Assembly: GCF_011683915.1 (NCBI RefSeq)
Contig: NZ_JAAQPH010000003.1
Coordinates: forward strand, 248,001-312,000
DNA length: 64,000 nucleotides
Direction of reading: 5' to 3'
Origin: Pelagibius litoralis
GTDB lineage: Bacteria > Pseudomonadota > Alphaproteobacteria > Kiloniellales > Kiloniellaceae
A program made the position numbers and the translations under genes. Each line of letters opens with the position of its first letter. The first letter of the stretch is position 1. The notes under the pieces were generated by a model. The model ran no database searches. It was not told the DNA's origin and saw nothing but the letters and a program-made list of their open reading frames with translations. Below, piece by piece: positions 43,734 through 54,662 of the stretch.

Positions 43734-45029
43734 ATGGACTGGAAAACCGGGGCATTCGGATTCCGCAGCGTTATGGCCGCAGGCGCTTTTGCGCTGGCGG
43801 CGGTGGCAGGCCAGCCGGCAGCCAAAGCAGCCGAGATCTCCATCGCCTGCGGCGCCCTGGGGGTTGAGTTCCAGCTCTGCAAGGAAGGCGCCGAGGCCTG
43901 GGCGGCGGAGAGCGGCCACACGGTGCGGCTGGTCAACACACCCAACTCCACGACCGAGCGCCTGGCCCTCTACCAGCAACTCCTGGCCGCCGGTGCCGAT
44001 GACATCGACGTCTTCCAGATCGACGTGATCTGGCCGGGCATGCTGGCCAACCACTTCATCGATCTGAAGCCCCACAGCGGCGGCGCGGAGGCCGAGCATT
44101 TCCAGGCGATCGTCGACAACAACACCGTCGACGGCAGGCTGGTGGCCATGCCCTGGTTCACCGATGCCGGTATCCTCTACTACCGCAAGGACCTGCTGGA
44201 ACAGCACGGCAAAGCCGTGCCCGTGACTTGGCAGGAACTGACCGAGACCGCCGCGGCGGTGCAGGAAGCCGAACGCAGCGCCGGCAACGACAAGCTCTGG
44301 GGCTTTGTCTGGCAGGGCAAGGCTTACGAGGGGCTGACCTGCGACGCCCTGGAATGGATCGATTCCTTCGGTGGCGGCGCCATCGTCGATGCCAAGGGCA
44401 AGATCACCATCAACAATCCCCAGGCGGCCAAGGCCCTGGACATGGCCGCTGGCTGGGTCGGCACCATCTCGCCGCCCGGCGTGCTGAACTATTCAGAGGA
44501 GGAGGCACGCGGCGTGTTCCAGTCCGGCAACGCCGTCTTCATGCGCAACTGGCCCTATGCCTGGGCACCGGCGAACGGCGAAGACAGCCCGGTGCGCGAC
44601 AAGGTCGGCGTCACCGCCCTGCCCAAGGGCGGCGCCGACGGCAAGCACAGCGGAACCCTGGGCGGCTGGCAGCTCGCGGTCTCCAAGTACTCCGCCCATT
44701 CCGAGGCTGCCGCCAACCTGGTGATGTACCTGACCGGCGCCGCCGAGCAGAAGCGCCGTGCCATCACCGGCGCCTACAACCCGACCATCGCCAGCCTCTA
44801 CGAAGACGAAGAGGTACTGCTGGCCAATCCCTTCTTCGGCAGCCTCTACAGCACCTTCACCAACGCGGTCGCCAGGCCATCGAAGATCGCCGGGGCGAAA
44901 TACAACCGCGTCTCCAACGAGTTCTGGAACGCCACCCACGCGGTGCTGTCCGGCAAGATGGACGGCACCACCAGCCTGGCGCAGTTGGAGCGCAAACTGA
45001 AACGGGTCAGCCGCAACGGCAAATGGTAG
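43734..45029 (+). CDS. thuE: Trehalose/maltose-type substrate-binding protein (ThuE-like)
   Basis: A 431-residue binding protein with a Sec signal (ends near KAAEIS, residue ~33). The mature start EISIACGALGVEFQLCKEGAEAW and STTERLALYQQLLAAGADDIDVFQIDVIWPG closely follow the trehalose/maltose-binding ThuE of Sinorhizobium. GGGAGG stands just upstream of the ATG. It is the first of five genes, order binding protein, permease, permease, glucosidase, ATPase, as in the rhizobial thu and agl operons. Trehalose, maltose or sucrose are the likely ligands. Confidence 0.85.
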   Translation: MDWKTGAFGFRSVMAAGAFALAAVAGQPAAKAAEISIACGALGVEFQLCKEGAEAWAAESGHTVRLVNTPNSTTERLALYQQLLAAGADDIDVFQIDVIWPGMLANHFIDLKPHSGGAEAEHFQAIVDNNTVDGRLVAMPWFTDAGILYYRKDLLEQHGKAVPVTWQELTETAAAVQEAERSAGNDKLWGFVWQGKAYEGLTCDALEWIDSFGGGAIVDAKGKITINNPQAAKALDMAAGWVGTISPPGVLNYSEEEARGVFQSGNAVFMRNWPYAWAPANGEDSPVRDKVGVTALPKGGADGKHSGTLGGWQLAVSKYSAHSEAAANLVMYLTGAAEQKRRAITGAYNPTIASLYEDEEVLLANPFFGSLYSTFTNAVARPSKIAGAKYNRVSNEFWNATHAVLSGKMDGTTSLAQLERKLKRVSRNGKW

Positions 45030-45058
45030 CGGCACGCACCTGAGGGAGGTTTCGTGCC

Positions 45059-46026
45059 ATGGCTCGGCAATCGACGATCCGGACGGAAGCCGCCGCAGTG
45101 GTGACGACCAGGCACCTGTCGTTGGGCCGCAGCCGGGTCCGTGCCGCCTGGCTGTTCCTGGCGCCCATGCTGCTGGTTCTGCTGCTGGTGGCGGGCTGGC
45201 CCCTGGCCCGCACGATCTATTTCGGTTTCACCGATGCCGACCTCTCGGATCTTTCCTCTTACGAGTTCATCGGCTTCGCCAACTATCTGGAGTACGACGA
45301 GGGCGAGTGGTACGGGCTGCTGGCCGACCCGGACTGGTGGAACGCAGCCCGCAACACGCTGTATTTTGCCGTCATCTCGGTAAGCATAGAAACCACCCTC
45401 GGCCTCATCATCGCCCTGGCGCTGAACGCCAGCTTTCCCGGCCGCAGCATCCTGCGCGCCGCGGTGCTGATTCCCTGGGCCATTCCCACGGTGGTCTCCG
45501 CCAAGATGTGGGGCTGGATGCTGCACGATCAGTTCGGCGTCCTGAACGACATGCTGCTGGGCCTCGGCATCATCGCCCAGCCGGTCGCCTGGACCGCCGA
45601 CCCGGACCTGGCGATGGCCGCCGTCATCATGGTCGACGTCTGGAAGACCACGCCCTTCATGGCCCTGCTCATCCTGGCCGGACTGCAGATGCTGCCCTCG
45701 GACTGCTACGAGGCGGCCAGGGTCGACGGCGTCCATCCGGTAAAGGTCTTCTTCCGCATCACCCTGCCGCTGATCCGCCCGGCAATCATGGTGGCGGTGA
45801 TCTTCCGCCTGCTCGATGCGCTCAGGATCTTCGACCTGATCTACGTGCTGACCTCCAACAGCGCCGACACCATGTCGATGTCGGTCTATGCGCGCCAACA
45901 GCTGGTCGACTTTCAGGCGGTCGGTTACGGCTCCGCCGCTTCGACGCTGCTGTTCATGGTCATCGCCGTGCTGACGGTAATCTACATCGTCGCCGGCCGC
46001 GTCAATCTGGGCGAGGGGGGCCGGTG

Positions 46027-46027
<1 letters not shown>
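45059..46027 (+). CDS. thuF: Sugar ABC importer permease, ThuF-like
   Basis: A 322-residue MalF-type permease with six helices after a ~25-residue cytoplasmic N-terminus. The first helix is AAWLFLAPMLLVLLLVAGWP and the coupling loop is EAARVDGVHPVKVFFRITLPLIRPA. GGGAGG lies upstream. It shares one base with the next gene (TGATG), indicating coupled translation. Confidence 0.88.
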
Positions 46028-46850
<823 letters not shown>

Positions 46851-46854
<4 letters not shown>

Positions 46855-48524
46855 CAACAGCGGCACAAGCCACGCCGGATTGGTGGCGCGGTGCGGTGGT
46901 CTACCAGATCTATCCACGCAGCTTCTATGATGCCAGCGGCGACGGCCTGGGGGATCTGGCGGGGATCACCGAGAAGCTGGACTATGTCGCCGGGCTGGGC
47001 GTGGACGCGGTCTGGATCTCGCCGTTCTACAAGTCGCCGATGCGCGACTTCGGCTATGACGTCGCCGACTACCGGACTGTGGATCCGATCTTCGGGACGC
47101 TGGACGACTTCCAACACCTGCTGCAGCGCGCCCACGATCTGAACCTGAAGGTCCTGATCGACCTGGTGCTCAGCCATACCTCCGACGAACACCCCTGGTT
47201 CGTCGAGAGCCGCCAGGACCGCGACAACCCGAAAGCCGACTGGTATGTCTGGGCCGACCCGAAGGCCGACGGCACGCCGCCCAACAACTGGCTGTCCATC
47301 TTCGGCGGCGTCGCCTGGGCCTGGGAGCCACGGCGGCGGCAATACTATCTGCACAACTTCCTGACCTGCCAGCCGGACCTCAACCTGCACAACGAAGAGG
47401 TGCAGGACCAGATGCTGTCGGAGGCAGCCTTCTGGCTCGACATGGGGGTCGACGGTTTCCGCCTGGATGCCGTCAACTTCTGCAGCCACGACCAGCAGCT
47501 GCGCGACAACCCGCCCCTGAAGCCGGGGGAACGGCCGACCGACGGGGTGCCGCTGGACAACCCCTATGCCTACCAGCGCCATCTCTACGACAAGACCCAG
47601 CCGGAAACCCTGGTCTTCCTGAAGCGTCTGCGCGCGCTGACCGACCGCTATGGCGAACGCGCCACCATGGGCGAGGTCAGCGGCGACGATTCCCTGACCA
47701 TCGCCGCCGACTACACCCGCGGCGGCAACCGCCTGAACATGGCCTACACCTTCAACCTGCTGACGCCGGAATTCTCCGCCGACCACCTGCGCCGGGTGGT
47801 CGAAGAAATGGAAGCGGTCGTGGGCGACGGCTGGCCCTGCTGGGCTTTCAGCAATCACGATGTGATCCGCGCGGTGTCGCGCTGGGGCGCAGGGGCGGAC
47901 GGCGCCGACGACGAATTCGCCCGCCTGCTGATGGCCCTGCTGCTCAGCCTGCGCGGCACGGCCTGCATCTATCAGGGCGAGGAGCTCGGCCTGCCGGAAG
48001 CCGAGGTGCCCTTCGAGCGCCTGCAGGACCCTTACGGCAAAACCTTCTGGCCGGAATTCAAGGGACGCGACGGCTGCCGCACGCCGATGCCCTGGCAGGG
48101 CGCCGCCGGCCATGCCGGTTTCTCCAGCGCCGAACCCTGGTTGCCGGTCGACGCCGGCCATCTGGAACGGGCAGTCGACCACCAGGACCATATGCCGGGA
48201 TCGCTGCTGAATGCCTATCGCGGCTTCCTGCAATGGCGCCGGCAGCAGCCTGCGCTGCGCAACGGCGCGCTACACTTCATAGAGACGCAAGGCCCCTTGC
48301 TGGCCTTTGAGCGCCGCGGGCCCGAGCAAAGCCTGCTGGCCGTATTCAACTGCGGTGCCGAAGCGCAGTCCCTCAAGCTGGACGACCACCATGGGCTTGC
48401 ACCGCTCGACGGTCACGGCTTCACGGCGACGCTGGAAAACGGCAGGCTGCGCTTACCGCGCTTTGGTGTATTCTTTGGTGCCTTGGATGAACCACAACAA
48501 AAAACATCCGGAATAGGGAATTAG
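46851..48524 (+). CDS. GH13 alpha-glucosidase/oligo-1,6-glucosidase
   Basis: A 557-residue cytoplasmic glycoside hydrolase of family 13 (subfamily of bacterial alpha-glucosidases). The (beta/alpha)8 motifs are complete: VYQIYPRSFYD at the start, GFRLDAVNF with nucleophile D206, MGEVSG with acid E275, and FSNHDV with H336-D337. No signal peptide, so it acts on sugar already imported by the flanking transporter. It starts within the ThuG stop (ATGA). This matches AglA, the glucosidase between permease and ATPase genes in the Sinorhizobium agl operon. Confidence 0.9.
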
Positions 48525-48536
48525 GGAGGAAAAACC

Positions 48537-49628
48537 ATGGCCGAAGTCGTGCTATCGGGTATCCGCAAATCGTTTGGAGAGGTCGAGACCATCCACGGCG
48601 TCGACCTGACCATTTCCGACCGCGAGTTCGTGGTGTTCGTCGGCCCTTCGGGATGCGGAAAATCCACCCTGCTGCGCCTCATCGCCGGGCTGGAGGAGAT
48701 AACCGCCGGCGAGATGACCATCGACGGCCAGATGGTGAACGAACTGCCGCCGGCCCAGCGGGGCATCGCCATGGTCTTTCAGTCCTATGCGCTCTACCCC
48801 CATATGACGGTCTACGACAACATGGCCTTCGGCCTGAAACTGGCCAAGGCCAGCAAGGAGACCATCGATGAGCGCGTGCGCCGCGCCGCAGGCATCCTGC
48901 AGATCGATCATCTTCTGGAACGCAAACCCAAGGAGATGTCCGGCGGGCAACGCCAGCGGGTCGCCATCGGGCGGGCCATCGTGCGCGAACCCAAGGTCTT
49001 TTTGTTCGACGAGCCGCTGTCGAACCTGGATGCCGCGCTCAGGGTGCAGACGCGCATCGAACTGGCCAAGCTGCACGAGGACATGGCGGCGACCATGGTC
49101 TACGTGACCCACGACCAGATCGAAGCCATGACCCTGGCCGACAAAATCGTGGTGTTGAATGCCGGCAACGTGGAACAGATCGGCTCCCCCCTGGAACTCT
49201 ATCATCATCCCAACAATCTCTTCGTGGCCGGTTTCATCGGCTCGCCGAAGATGAACTTCGTGAAGGGCTCCATTGCCGCGGTGGATCAGTCGACGGTGGA
49301 GGTGGCACTGCCCGGGGAAACCAGGGTGCGCATCGCCGTCAAGGTCGACGGCGCAAAAAGCGGCGATGCGGTGACCTTGGGCGTGCGCCCCGAACACCTG
49401 AGCGCCGGCGGCGGCGACTCTCAGCTTATCGGCCGGGTCGATGTCGTCGAACAGCTCGGCGATTCCAACCTGGCCTACCTCAAGCTGCCCGACGGCGAGA
49501 CCGTGGTGGTGCGCAGCGAGGGCGATGCCAAGGTGCGAGAGGGCGATCAGATGCCGGCCGGCCTGGACACCAGCCAGTGCCACATCTTCAATGCTTCGGG
49601 CGCTGCTCTGCCACGCGTAACACAGTAG
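48537..49628 (+). CDS. thuK: Sugar ABC importer ATP-binding protein (ThuK/UgpC-like)
   Basis: A 363-residue MalK-type ATPase with Walker A GPSGCGKST, Q-loop QSYALYPHMTVYDNMAFGL, signature MSGGQRQRVAIGRAI, Walker B VFLFDEPLSNLD and switch VTHDQIEAM. The C-terminal regulatory domain is normal. A GGGAGG precedes the ATG. This single ATPase serves both permeases. It ends the operon. Confidence 0.9.
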   Translation: MAEVVLSGIRKSFGEVETIHGVDLTISDREFVVFVGPSGCGKSTLLRLIAGLEEITAGEMTIDGQMVNELPPAQRGIAMVFQSYALYPHMTVYDNMAFGLKLAKASKETIDERVRRAAGILQIDHLLERKPKEMSGGQRQRVAIGRAIVREPKVFLFDEPLSNLDAALRVQTRIELAKLHEDMAATMVYVTHDQIEAMTLADKIVVLNAGNVEQIGSPLELYHHPNNLFVAGFIGSPKMNFVKGSIAAVDQSTVEVALPGETRVRIAVKVDGAKSGDAVTLGVRPEHLSAGGGDSQLIGRVDVVEQLGDSNLAYLKLPDGETVVVRSEGDAKVREGDQMPAGLDTSQCHIFNASGAALPRVTQ

Positions 49629-49669
49629 CGCGACAGCCCGCGACGAGACGGTCTAAAGGCTTTCTGTGT

Positions 49670-50245
49670 TTAACGGCACCGGCCCGCGGCCAGGTCCACG
49701 CGGCGGCGCAGCGACGCAAAGCGGACGTCCTGGCTGCGCAGCTCTTCCGGAACGGCGAGAAGTAGCTCTGCGGCCTCGTCCCGGTGTTTCAGGTGAAGAT
49801 GCGCCTCGATCCTTGCGATCATCAGGTCGGTCAGATGGCTGCGGTGATCGGCCGACTGCAGCCAGGGCAGAGCGGAGTCCAGAAATTGCAGAACCTCTTC
49901 GTAACGCGACAGGCTGCGCAGTGCCGCCACCGCGAAATGGGCCGAGCGCCCGGCGGTGTTGACGTAGACCTGCGCCGGGCCGGCGCCATGGTCTTGGTAG
50001 AGGCATCGGCAGACCTGGTAGCAGGCCGTGGCCAGGGCCAGACAGAGTTCCGGGTCGCGGTCCCCGACATGATCCGCGGTAATCTGATCGAGACCGACCA
50101 CGGCAATGCTGGGTTCGTCGGAGGCCGCCAACTGGATGGCAACGTCGCGCGTCATGGTCGGCGGCATGGCCGCGAGAATGGCCTGCCGCTCACTAGGCGA
50201 GCCTTCGGTGAAGGCCCTGATTATCTCGTCGGTCTTTGACCCCAT
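49670..50245 (-). CDS. Uncharacterised helical-repeat protein
   Basis: A 191-residue soluble protein of Ala/Leu-rich helices, resembling TPR-like repeats (for example LATACYQVCRCLYQDHGAGPAQVYVNTAGRS and HLTDLMIARIEAHLHLKHRDEAAELLLAV). The start is in MGSKTDEII. No signal, membrane segment or catalytic motif is visible. It is convergent with the sugar operon and divergent from nothing nearby, so context gives no function. Confidence 0.5.
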   Translation of the reverse strand: MGSKTDEIIRAFTEGSPSERQAILAAMPPTMTRDVAIQLAASDEPSIAVVGLDQITADHVGDRDPELCLALATACYQVCRCLYQDHGAGPAQVYVNTAGRSAHFAVAALRSLSRYEEVLQFLDSALPWLQSADHRSHLTDLMIARIEAHLHLKHRDEAAELLLAVPEELRSQDVRFASLRRRVDLAAGRCR

Positions 50246-50453
50246 GCCCAGTACCCCGCAGCACGACTATCCCGCCAGGCAAAACCGCGAGAGAGCGGCA
50301 CCCCGATTACCCGGGTCCGAAGGACTTTAATAGCGGAGTATGAGAAGCCGCCGGGGCGGGAGCAATCGCGCCGTAGGGGTAGCCCCTTTGGGGTGCCGCG
50401 GCTTGCGCGCCGCCAAAATGCCTTGGATCGCCGGGGCCTCAGGGCCTTTGCGA

Positions 50454-50846
50454 TTACGGCGCAACGGGCATTCTCTGAATCTCCGGCAACTGAGACCCGG
50501 GAACCTGAGACCCAGGCGCGGCCTGGACATGGCGCGGCCGGTGATCCACCCCGAAGTGCTCACTGAGGAAGGAAAGGATGAGCGCCCGCTCGACCGCTTC
50601 GGGCTCCTCCATTTCCTGTTCTTCGACCATCCAGTCGAGGGTCTCGTCCCAGTCCAGGCGGGAGAGACCCTGCTGGGTGACAAGGCGCAGCGAATGACAG
50701 GCGCCGCAGAGGTAGCCGGCCTCCTCGCGCCCCGGGCCCTCAGGCCAGTCGGCGCCGAAGGGATCGTCCTCCGCCGACGCCGGTGCAGCGGAGAGGACGA
50801 GCAGGGCGGCAAAGCCCACAACAGTCCCCTGGAAAAACAACCTCAT
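50454..50846 (-). CDS. sorB: Periplasmic c-type cytochrome subunit of sulfite dehydrogenase (SorB-like)
   Basis: A 130-residue protein with a Sec signal (cleavage near ASAED, residue ~25) and one heme motif CGACH (C47, C50, H51). A distal axial ligand may be a Met in DWMVEEQEMEE. The Pro/Gln-rich C-terminus is probably disordered. The start overlaps the end of the sulfite dehydrogenase gene by four bases, as expected for the electron-accepting subunit that takes electrons from the molybdenum enzyme. Confidence 0.82.
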   Translation of the reverse strand: MRLFFQGTVVGFAALLVLSAAPASAEDDPFGADWPEGPGREEAGYLCGACHSLRLVTQQGLSRLDWDETLDWMVEEQEMEEPEAVERALILSFLSEHFGVDHRPRHVQAAPGSQVPGSQLPEIQRMPVAP

Positions 50847-52159
50847 GCCGCCACGGTCACCGCGATCCGGTGCATGGTGTTGTTGAGATAGCCTTTGGGG
50901 TTCCAGTTCACCGCGAAGGGCTGCATGCGGCCCTGATCGTCGGTCGCCCGCGCCCAGACCTCATAGTAGCCCTTTTCGGGGAAGGTCACGGCAGCACGCC
51001 AATCCTGCCAGGAATAGGGATTGGGCGGTGCATCCAACTCCGCTTCGATCCAGTTGGCGCCGAAGTCGATCGAGACATGCATCTTCGAAACGGCGGCGTC
51101 CCCGGCCCAGGCATGGCCACGCAGGGCCAGGTTTCTCGCGTTGACGGTCATGTTGCTTCGCGGCGTCGTGATCAATGATTTCACCGGCATCGACTCGATG
51201 ATCCGGAAATCCTCTTTATCGACCTTGGTGCCGGGCGCCACGTTGTAGTAGGGCACGCGGTAGGAGGTTCCGGTCATCTTGGGGCCGTCATGGACCACGT
51301 CGCGCAACTCGATCCGCCGCAGCCACTTCTGCGATGTCGAGCCCGGCCAGCCCGGGCAGATGGTGCGGACCGGAAAGCCGTTGAGCGCCGGGATCGGCTG
51401 GCCGTTCATTTCAAAGGCGATCAGGGAATGCGGCTCCATCGCCTTTGCCAGCGGCACACCGCGCGAGATCGGCAGCTTGTCCGGATTGCCGGAAAGATGC
51501 CCGTCCATGCCATAGTGGGCCGTGTAGATCGCCTCGCTCTTGACGCCCGCTGCCTTCAGCACGTCGGCGTAACGCACACCGGTCCATTCGGCATTGCCGA
51601 TGGCGCCCAGGGTCCACTGGTTGCCCTTGGCCGGCGGGTTGAACCCGGCCCGGCCGTTGCCGCCGCATTCGATCTGCAGTTTCAGTTTCACCACTTCAAA
51701 GCGGCTGCGCAGATCGTCGAGAGACAGCGACAAAGGCGTGTCGACCGCCCCATCAACGGTGAGGCGCCAGTCCCGGGCGTCCATGGCCAGAGCCATGTCG
51801 GGAACGGTCCCGTTGTTGCGCACGAAATGGCGCGCGTTGGGCGTGACCGAATCATCGAGCAGATGCGCCGGTGTCTCGGCATTCACCGGCCGGTCGTTCA
51901 GCAACACGAGGCCGTCCTTGGTTTCAAAGAGCGACAGTTCGGTCTCTTCGGCCAGGGCGGCGGGAATGAGGCCGGCCGGCATGTTGCGGTGAAAGGGGAT
52001 GCTGGCGCCCAGCAAGGCGCCCATGGCGGCCAGGCCTGCGCCGCGCAGGAACCCCCGCCGGTCGGCATGCGCCCGGCGGCCGAAGACAAGATGGTCGGCG
52101 CGCTCCGGATCGTCCTGATAGATCTCGCAGAGACCGCGCTCACGCTTAGGATCGGACAT
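50843..52159 (-). CDS. sorA: Sulfite dehydrogenase, molybdopterin subunit (SorA/SorT-like)
   Basis: A 438-residue enzyme of the sulfite oxidase family. A Tat signal ADRRGFLRGAG (Arg 34-35) exports the folded cofactor-loaded enzyme. The molybdenum-ligand Cys is C165 in LQIECGGNGRAGF. The dimerisation domain follows (about 330-438). The ATG at 52159 has GGGGG upstream; an upstream frame would add a poorly conserved leader. The order sigma, anti-sigma, SorA, SorB matches the sulfite-induced sorT/ECF operons known in Sinorhizobium. It oxidises sulfite to sulfate in the periplasm. Confidence 0.88.
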   Translation of the reverse strand: MSDPKRERGLCEIYQDDPERADHLVFGRRAHADRRGFLRGAGLAAMGALLGASIPFHRNMPAGLIPAALAEETELSLFETKDGLVLLNDRPVNAETPAHLLDDSVTPNARHFVRNNGTVPDMALAMDARDWRLTVDGAVDTPLSLSLDDLRSRFEVVKLKLQIECGGNGRAGFNPPAKGNQWTLGAIGNAEWTGVRYADVLKAAGVKSEAIYTAHYGMDGHLSGNPDKLPISRGVPLAKAMEPHSLIAFEMNGQPIPALNGFPVRTICPGWPGSTSQKWLRRIELRDVVHDGPKMTGTSYRVPYYNVAPGTKVDKEDFRIIESMPVKSLITTPRSNMTVNARNLALRGHAWAGDAAVSKMHVSIDFGANWIEAELDAPPNPYSWQDWRAAVTFPEKGYYEVWARATDDQGRMQPFAVNWNPKGYLNNTMHRIAVTVAA

Positions 52160-52308
52160 TTCATTCCCCCAGGTTGGCCAAGGCTTTGATTTGCCGGGCT
52201 CATTCGACTGAATGCGGTCGCCTGACGGCCGCTTATGGAGGGAAGAAACGTCGGCCGGCGGCAAACTATTCCAAAGATTGTTGGCTGCGCGCCGCAGCAG
52301 CCGGGGCT

Positions 52309-53124
52309 TCAGGCGGTACAGCGCTCGCTGTCGGCGTGATTGCGCTGCAGGGCCTGACGCGTCTCATCGTCGAAGGGACGTTGTTCCAGACTGGCGCGCA
52401 GAATGCGCCTGGCAATCTCGGCAAACCGCAGAGGGTCCATGCCCTCGGCCAGCAGCAGGTTGCTGAAGCCGCCTGCCTGCCAGGCGACCGCCTGGCGCTG
52501 CAGCGGTTCGCCAGGGTGCGGCCCCAGATCCAGCATCTGCTCCGTCAGCCCCACGTCACCCGGCAACAGGAACAGGCTGAGGCGGCACCCCCGCAATCCG
52601 CGGTAGCCCAGATGAAAGGAGGCTCTTTCGTCAATCGTCGGCCCGTCGCCGACATGCGCGAGGGTAAGACCGGCCGACAGCAGGTCCGGCACAAAAGCCG
52701 CCGGCCCAAGTTGTTGTTGCGCCTCACGCAGCGCCGCTGTTTGCCGCGGCAGGGGTGAGACCGCAGCGCCCTGCCAGGCGGCATGGCTCTGCCATGCCTG
52801 ATCGGCCCAGACGAGATGCTGGGCCGGCGGGGGTGCCACCAAAATCCAAAGCGAGCCGACCAGCAGAACCATGAGCAGCGACCCCGCCAGGGCCATTGCG
52901 GAGCGGAGCCACACGGGCGCCGGCGCCGGCGTCTCCGGCAGGTCGACCGGTGCCTCCTCCAGCAGGCTCTGCGCCGCCCCTTTCAGGCGATGGAGCGCTG
53001 CAACCTGGTCCGCCAGGGCCGGATCGCGGCCCAGCGCAACCGCCACCTCGGCAGCGCGCTCGTCGTTCAGCTCGCCATCAACATAGGCGTTGAGATCTTC
53101 CCAGGTCGGTTGACCGGATTTCAC
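52309..53124 (-). CDS. Transmembrane anti-sigma factor
   Basis: A 271-residue protein with a cytoplasmic N-terminus starting WEDLNAYVDGELNDE, the usual anti-sigma signature, one membrane helix near 75-97, and a periplasmic C-terminal part ending with several conserved blocks. No cytoplasmic HXXXCXXC zinc motif is seen. It overlaps the sigma gene by ATGA, so it is cotranscribed and should hold the sigma factor inactive until a periplasmic signal, probably sulfite, is sensed. Confidence 0.82.
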   Translation of the reverse strand: MKSGQPTWEDLNAYVDGELNDERAAEVAVALGRDPALADQVAALHRLKGAAQSLLEEAPVDLPETPAPAPVWLRSAMALAGSLLMVLLVGSLWILVAPPPAQHLVWADQAWQSHAAWQGAAVSPLPRQTAALREAQQQLGPAAFVPDLLSAGLTLAHVGDGPTIDERASFHLGYRGLRGCRLSLFLLPGDVGLTEQMLDLGPHPGEPLQRQAVAWQAGGFSNLLLAEGMDPLRFAEIARRILRASLEQRPFDDETRQALQRNHADSERCTA

Positions 53125-53663
53125 AGCCCGGATCCTTTGCTTGCCCGTTTCGGCAGGGCGCGAATGTTGCTCTCATTGACGATGACGAACAATGCCTGAC
53201 GCGCGCGGCTGATGCGGCTCATCACGGTGCCGACGGGCACAGCCAAAACCTCCGCCGCCTCGCCATAGGTCAAACCGGCGACATCGATCAGGGCGATGAT
53301 CTCGCGCTCCCTGACCGACAGCCGCTGCATCGCCAGTTTTACGGTAAGAGCGTTAATCAAATGCTGATCGCCCCGCCAGGCAACACCCTGCCCGAAGGCG
53401 CGGGGCTCGCCGTCCTCATCGCAATCCAGGCCGCCGACCTCCGGCCGGCGCCTGTCGCGCCGCAGGCGATCGATGAAACGATTGCGCAGCACCCGGAACA
53501 GCCACGCCCGGTAGGCGGGCTCGTCAGCCGGAACCCGTTTCGCCGTCAGCGCCCTGACGGCGCAGTCCTGAACCAGATCGCGCGCCTCATCGCGGTCACC
53601 GGCCAGACTGACGGCAAACCCGAAAAGACGATCCAGATAACCCTCCAGCCGATGACTCTGCAT
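53121..53663 (-). CDS. ECF RNA polymerase sigma factor
   Basis: A 180-residue ECF sigma factor. Region 2 shows RDEARDLVQDCAVRALTAKR with an AWLFRVLRNRFID continuation; region 4 shows LSVREREIIALIDVAGLTYGEAAEVLAVPVGTVMSRISRARQAL. The ATG at 53663 is preferred to a TTG at 53672. It heads the sulfite operon. In Sinorhizobium meliloti, RpoE4 in a similar operon responds to sulfite and drives sorT, so the same role is likely. Confidence 0.88.
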   Translation of the reverse strand: MQSHRLEGYLDRLFGFAVSLAGDRDEARDLVQDCAVRALTAKRVPADEPAYRAWLFRVLRNRFIDRLRRDRRRPEVGGLDCDEDGEPRAFGQGVAWRGDQHLINALTVKLAMQRLSVREREIIALIDVAGLTYGEAAEVLAVPVGTVMSRISRARQALFVIVNESNIRALPKRASKGSGL

Positions 53664-53954
53664 CAGTTTCAACGATGCCCCCTACCCGACGTAACCGCAT
53701 CCTGACCGAGGAAACGGATCGCTGACAAGAGCCTTCAAAGAATTACAACCCTTGGGGGATGGTGACGGCTCCCGGTCCCGAGGGCATCAACCAGGAAGTT
53801 ATTCCCGAGATTGCGCAGAGGTCTGAAATTCGCGATCCCCGGGCGGCTTAGGATCTCGTTTACAGTGTTCCGACGATACTCTCGGCTCGGCGTTCCGGGG
53901 CATCGAGAGCCCGGGGGGCCGGGCCCTTGCAAACCATCAGAGCGGAACCAGCAG

Positions 53955-54662
53955 ATGCCCCCCATGGCTCGAAATCCGGTGCCTGCCGACAAGCGGAAGC
54001 TTTCCCAGGGCAACGATCCTTTGGCCGAAGCCATCAACCAGGCCGCAACCTTACAAGGCGGCACGCTCTCCCCGGATGAGCAGGAAAGCGTATTTGCCGT
54101 CTTTCGCCGGATTCTGCGGGACGCTGACGAGGCCGGGCGACGCAGGCTCTGCGAGGCGGTCAGGCACCTTGCCGTTCTGCCGCAGGATATCGTCCTGTCG
54201 CTGGCCAACGACCAGCCCTCCGTGTCGCTGCCGTTTATCGCCGAGACGCCGATGCTGCGCGACGCTGACCTGGTGAAACTGGTCTGGAGCGGCGACGCGG
54301 TCAAACAGGTCACCATCGCGGCGCGAGCCGGCCTGGGATCATCGGTCACCTCTGCACTGGCCGAAGTGGCGGGCCCCCGGGTTATCCTGACCTTGCTCGC
54401 CAACGGGTCCGCCGACATTTCCGAAGCCTCACTGCAGAGCTGTCTCGCGCGCTTCCCCGACGACGACGGGCTGCATCAAAAGCTTATCGGTCGCGACCGG
54501 CTGCCGCTCTCGGTCAGCGAAGCTTTGCTGGAGCGCACCACGCCGGTGCTTCAGCAAACCCTGCTCTCCCGCCATGCGGTTTCGCCTGCCGTCGCGCAGG
54601 AGGTTCAACGCCGCCGCGGTAGTGCGGCTCCCTGGTGGAGAATGCAGATTTTCTCACGTTGA
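53955..54662 (+). CDS. DUF2336 domain protein, short form
   Basis: A 235-residue helical protein (ATG at 53955 or 53964). Segments such as FRRILRDADEAGRRRLCEAVRHLAVLP and LPFIAETPMLRDADLVKLV have the feel of the alphaproteobacterial DUF2336 family, whose usual members are about 350 residues. The shorter length suggests a minimal member or a trimmed gene; no frameshift is visible. It is divergent from the ECF sigma gene with about 290 bp between them. Function not known. Confidence 0.6.
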   Translation: MPPMARNPVPADKRKLSQGNDPLAEAINQAATLQGGTLSPDEQESVFAVFRRILRDADEAGRRRLCEAVRHLAVLPQDIVLSLANDQPSVSLPFIAETPMLRDADLVKLVWSGDAVKQVTIAARAGLGSSVTSALAEVAGPRVILTLLANGSADISEASLQSCLARFPDDDGLHQKLIGRDRLPLSVSEALLERTTPVLQQTLLSRHAVSPAVAQEVQRRRGSAAPWWRMQIFSR

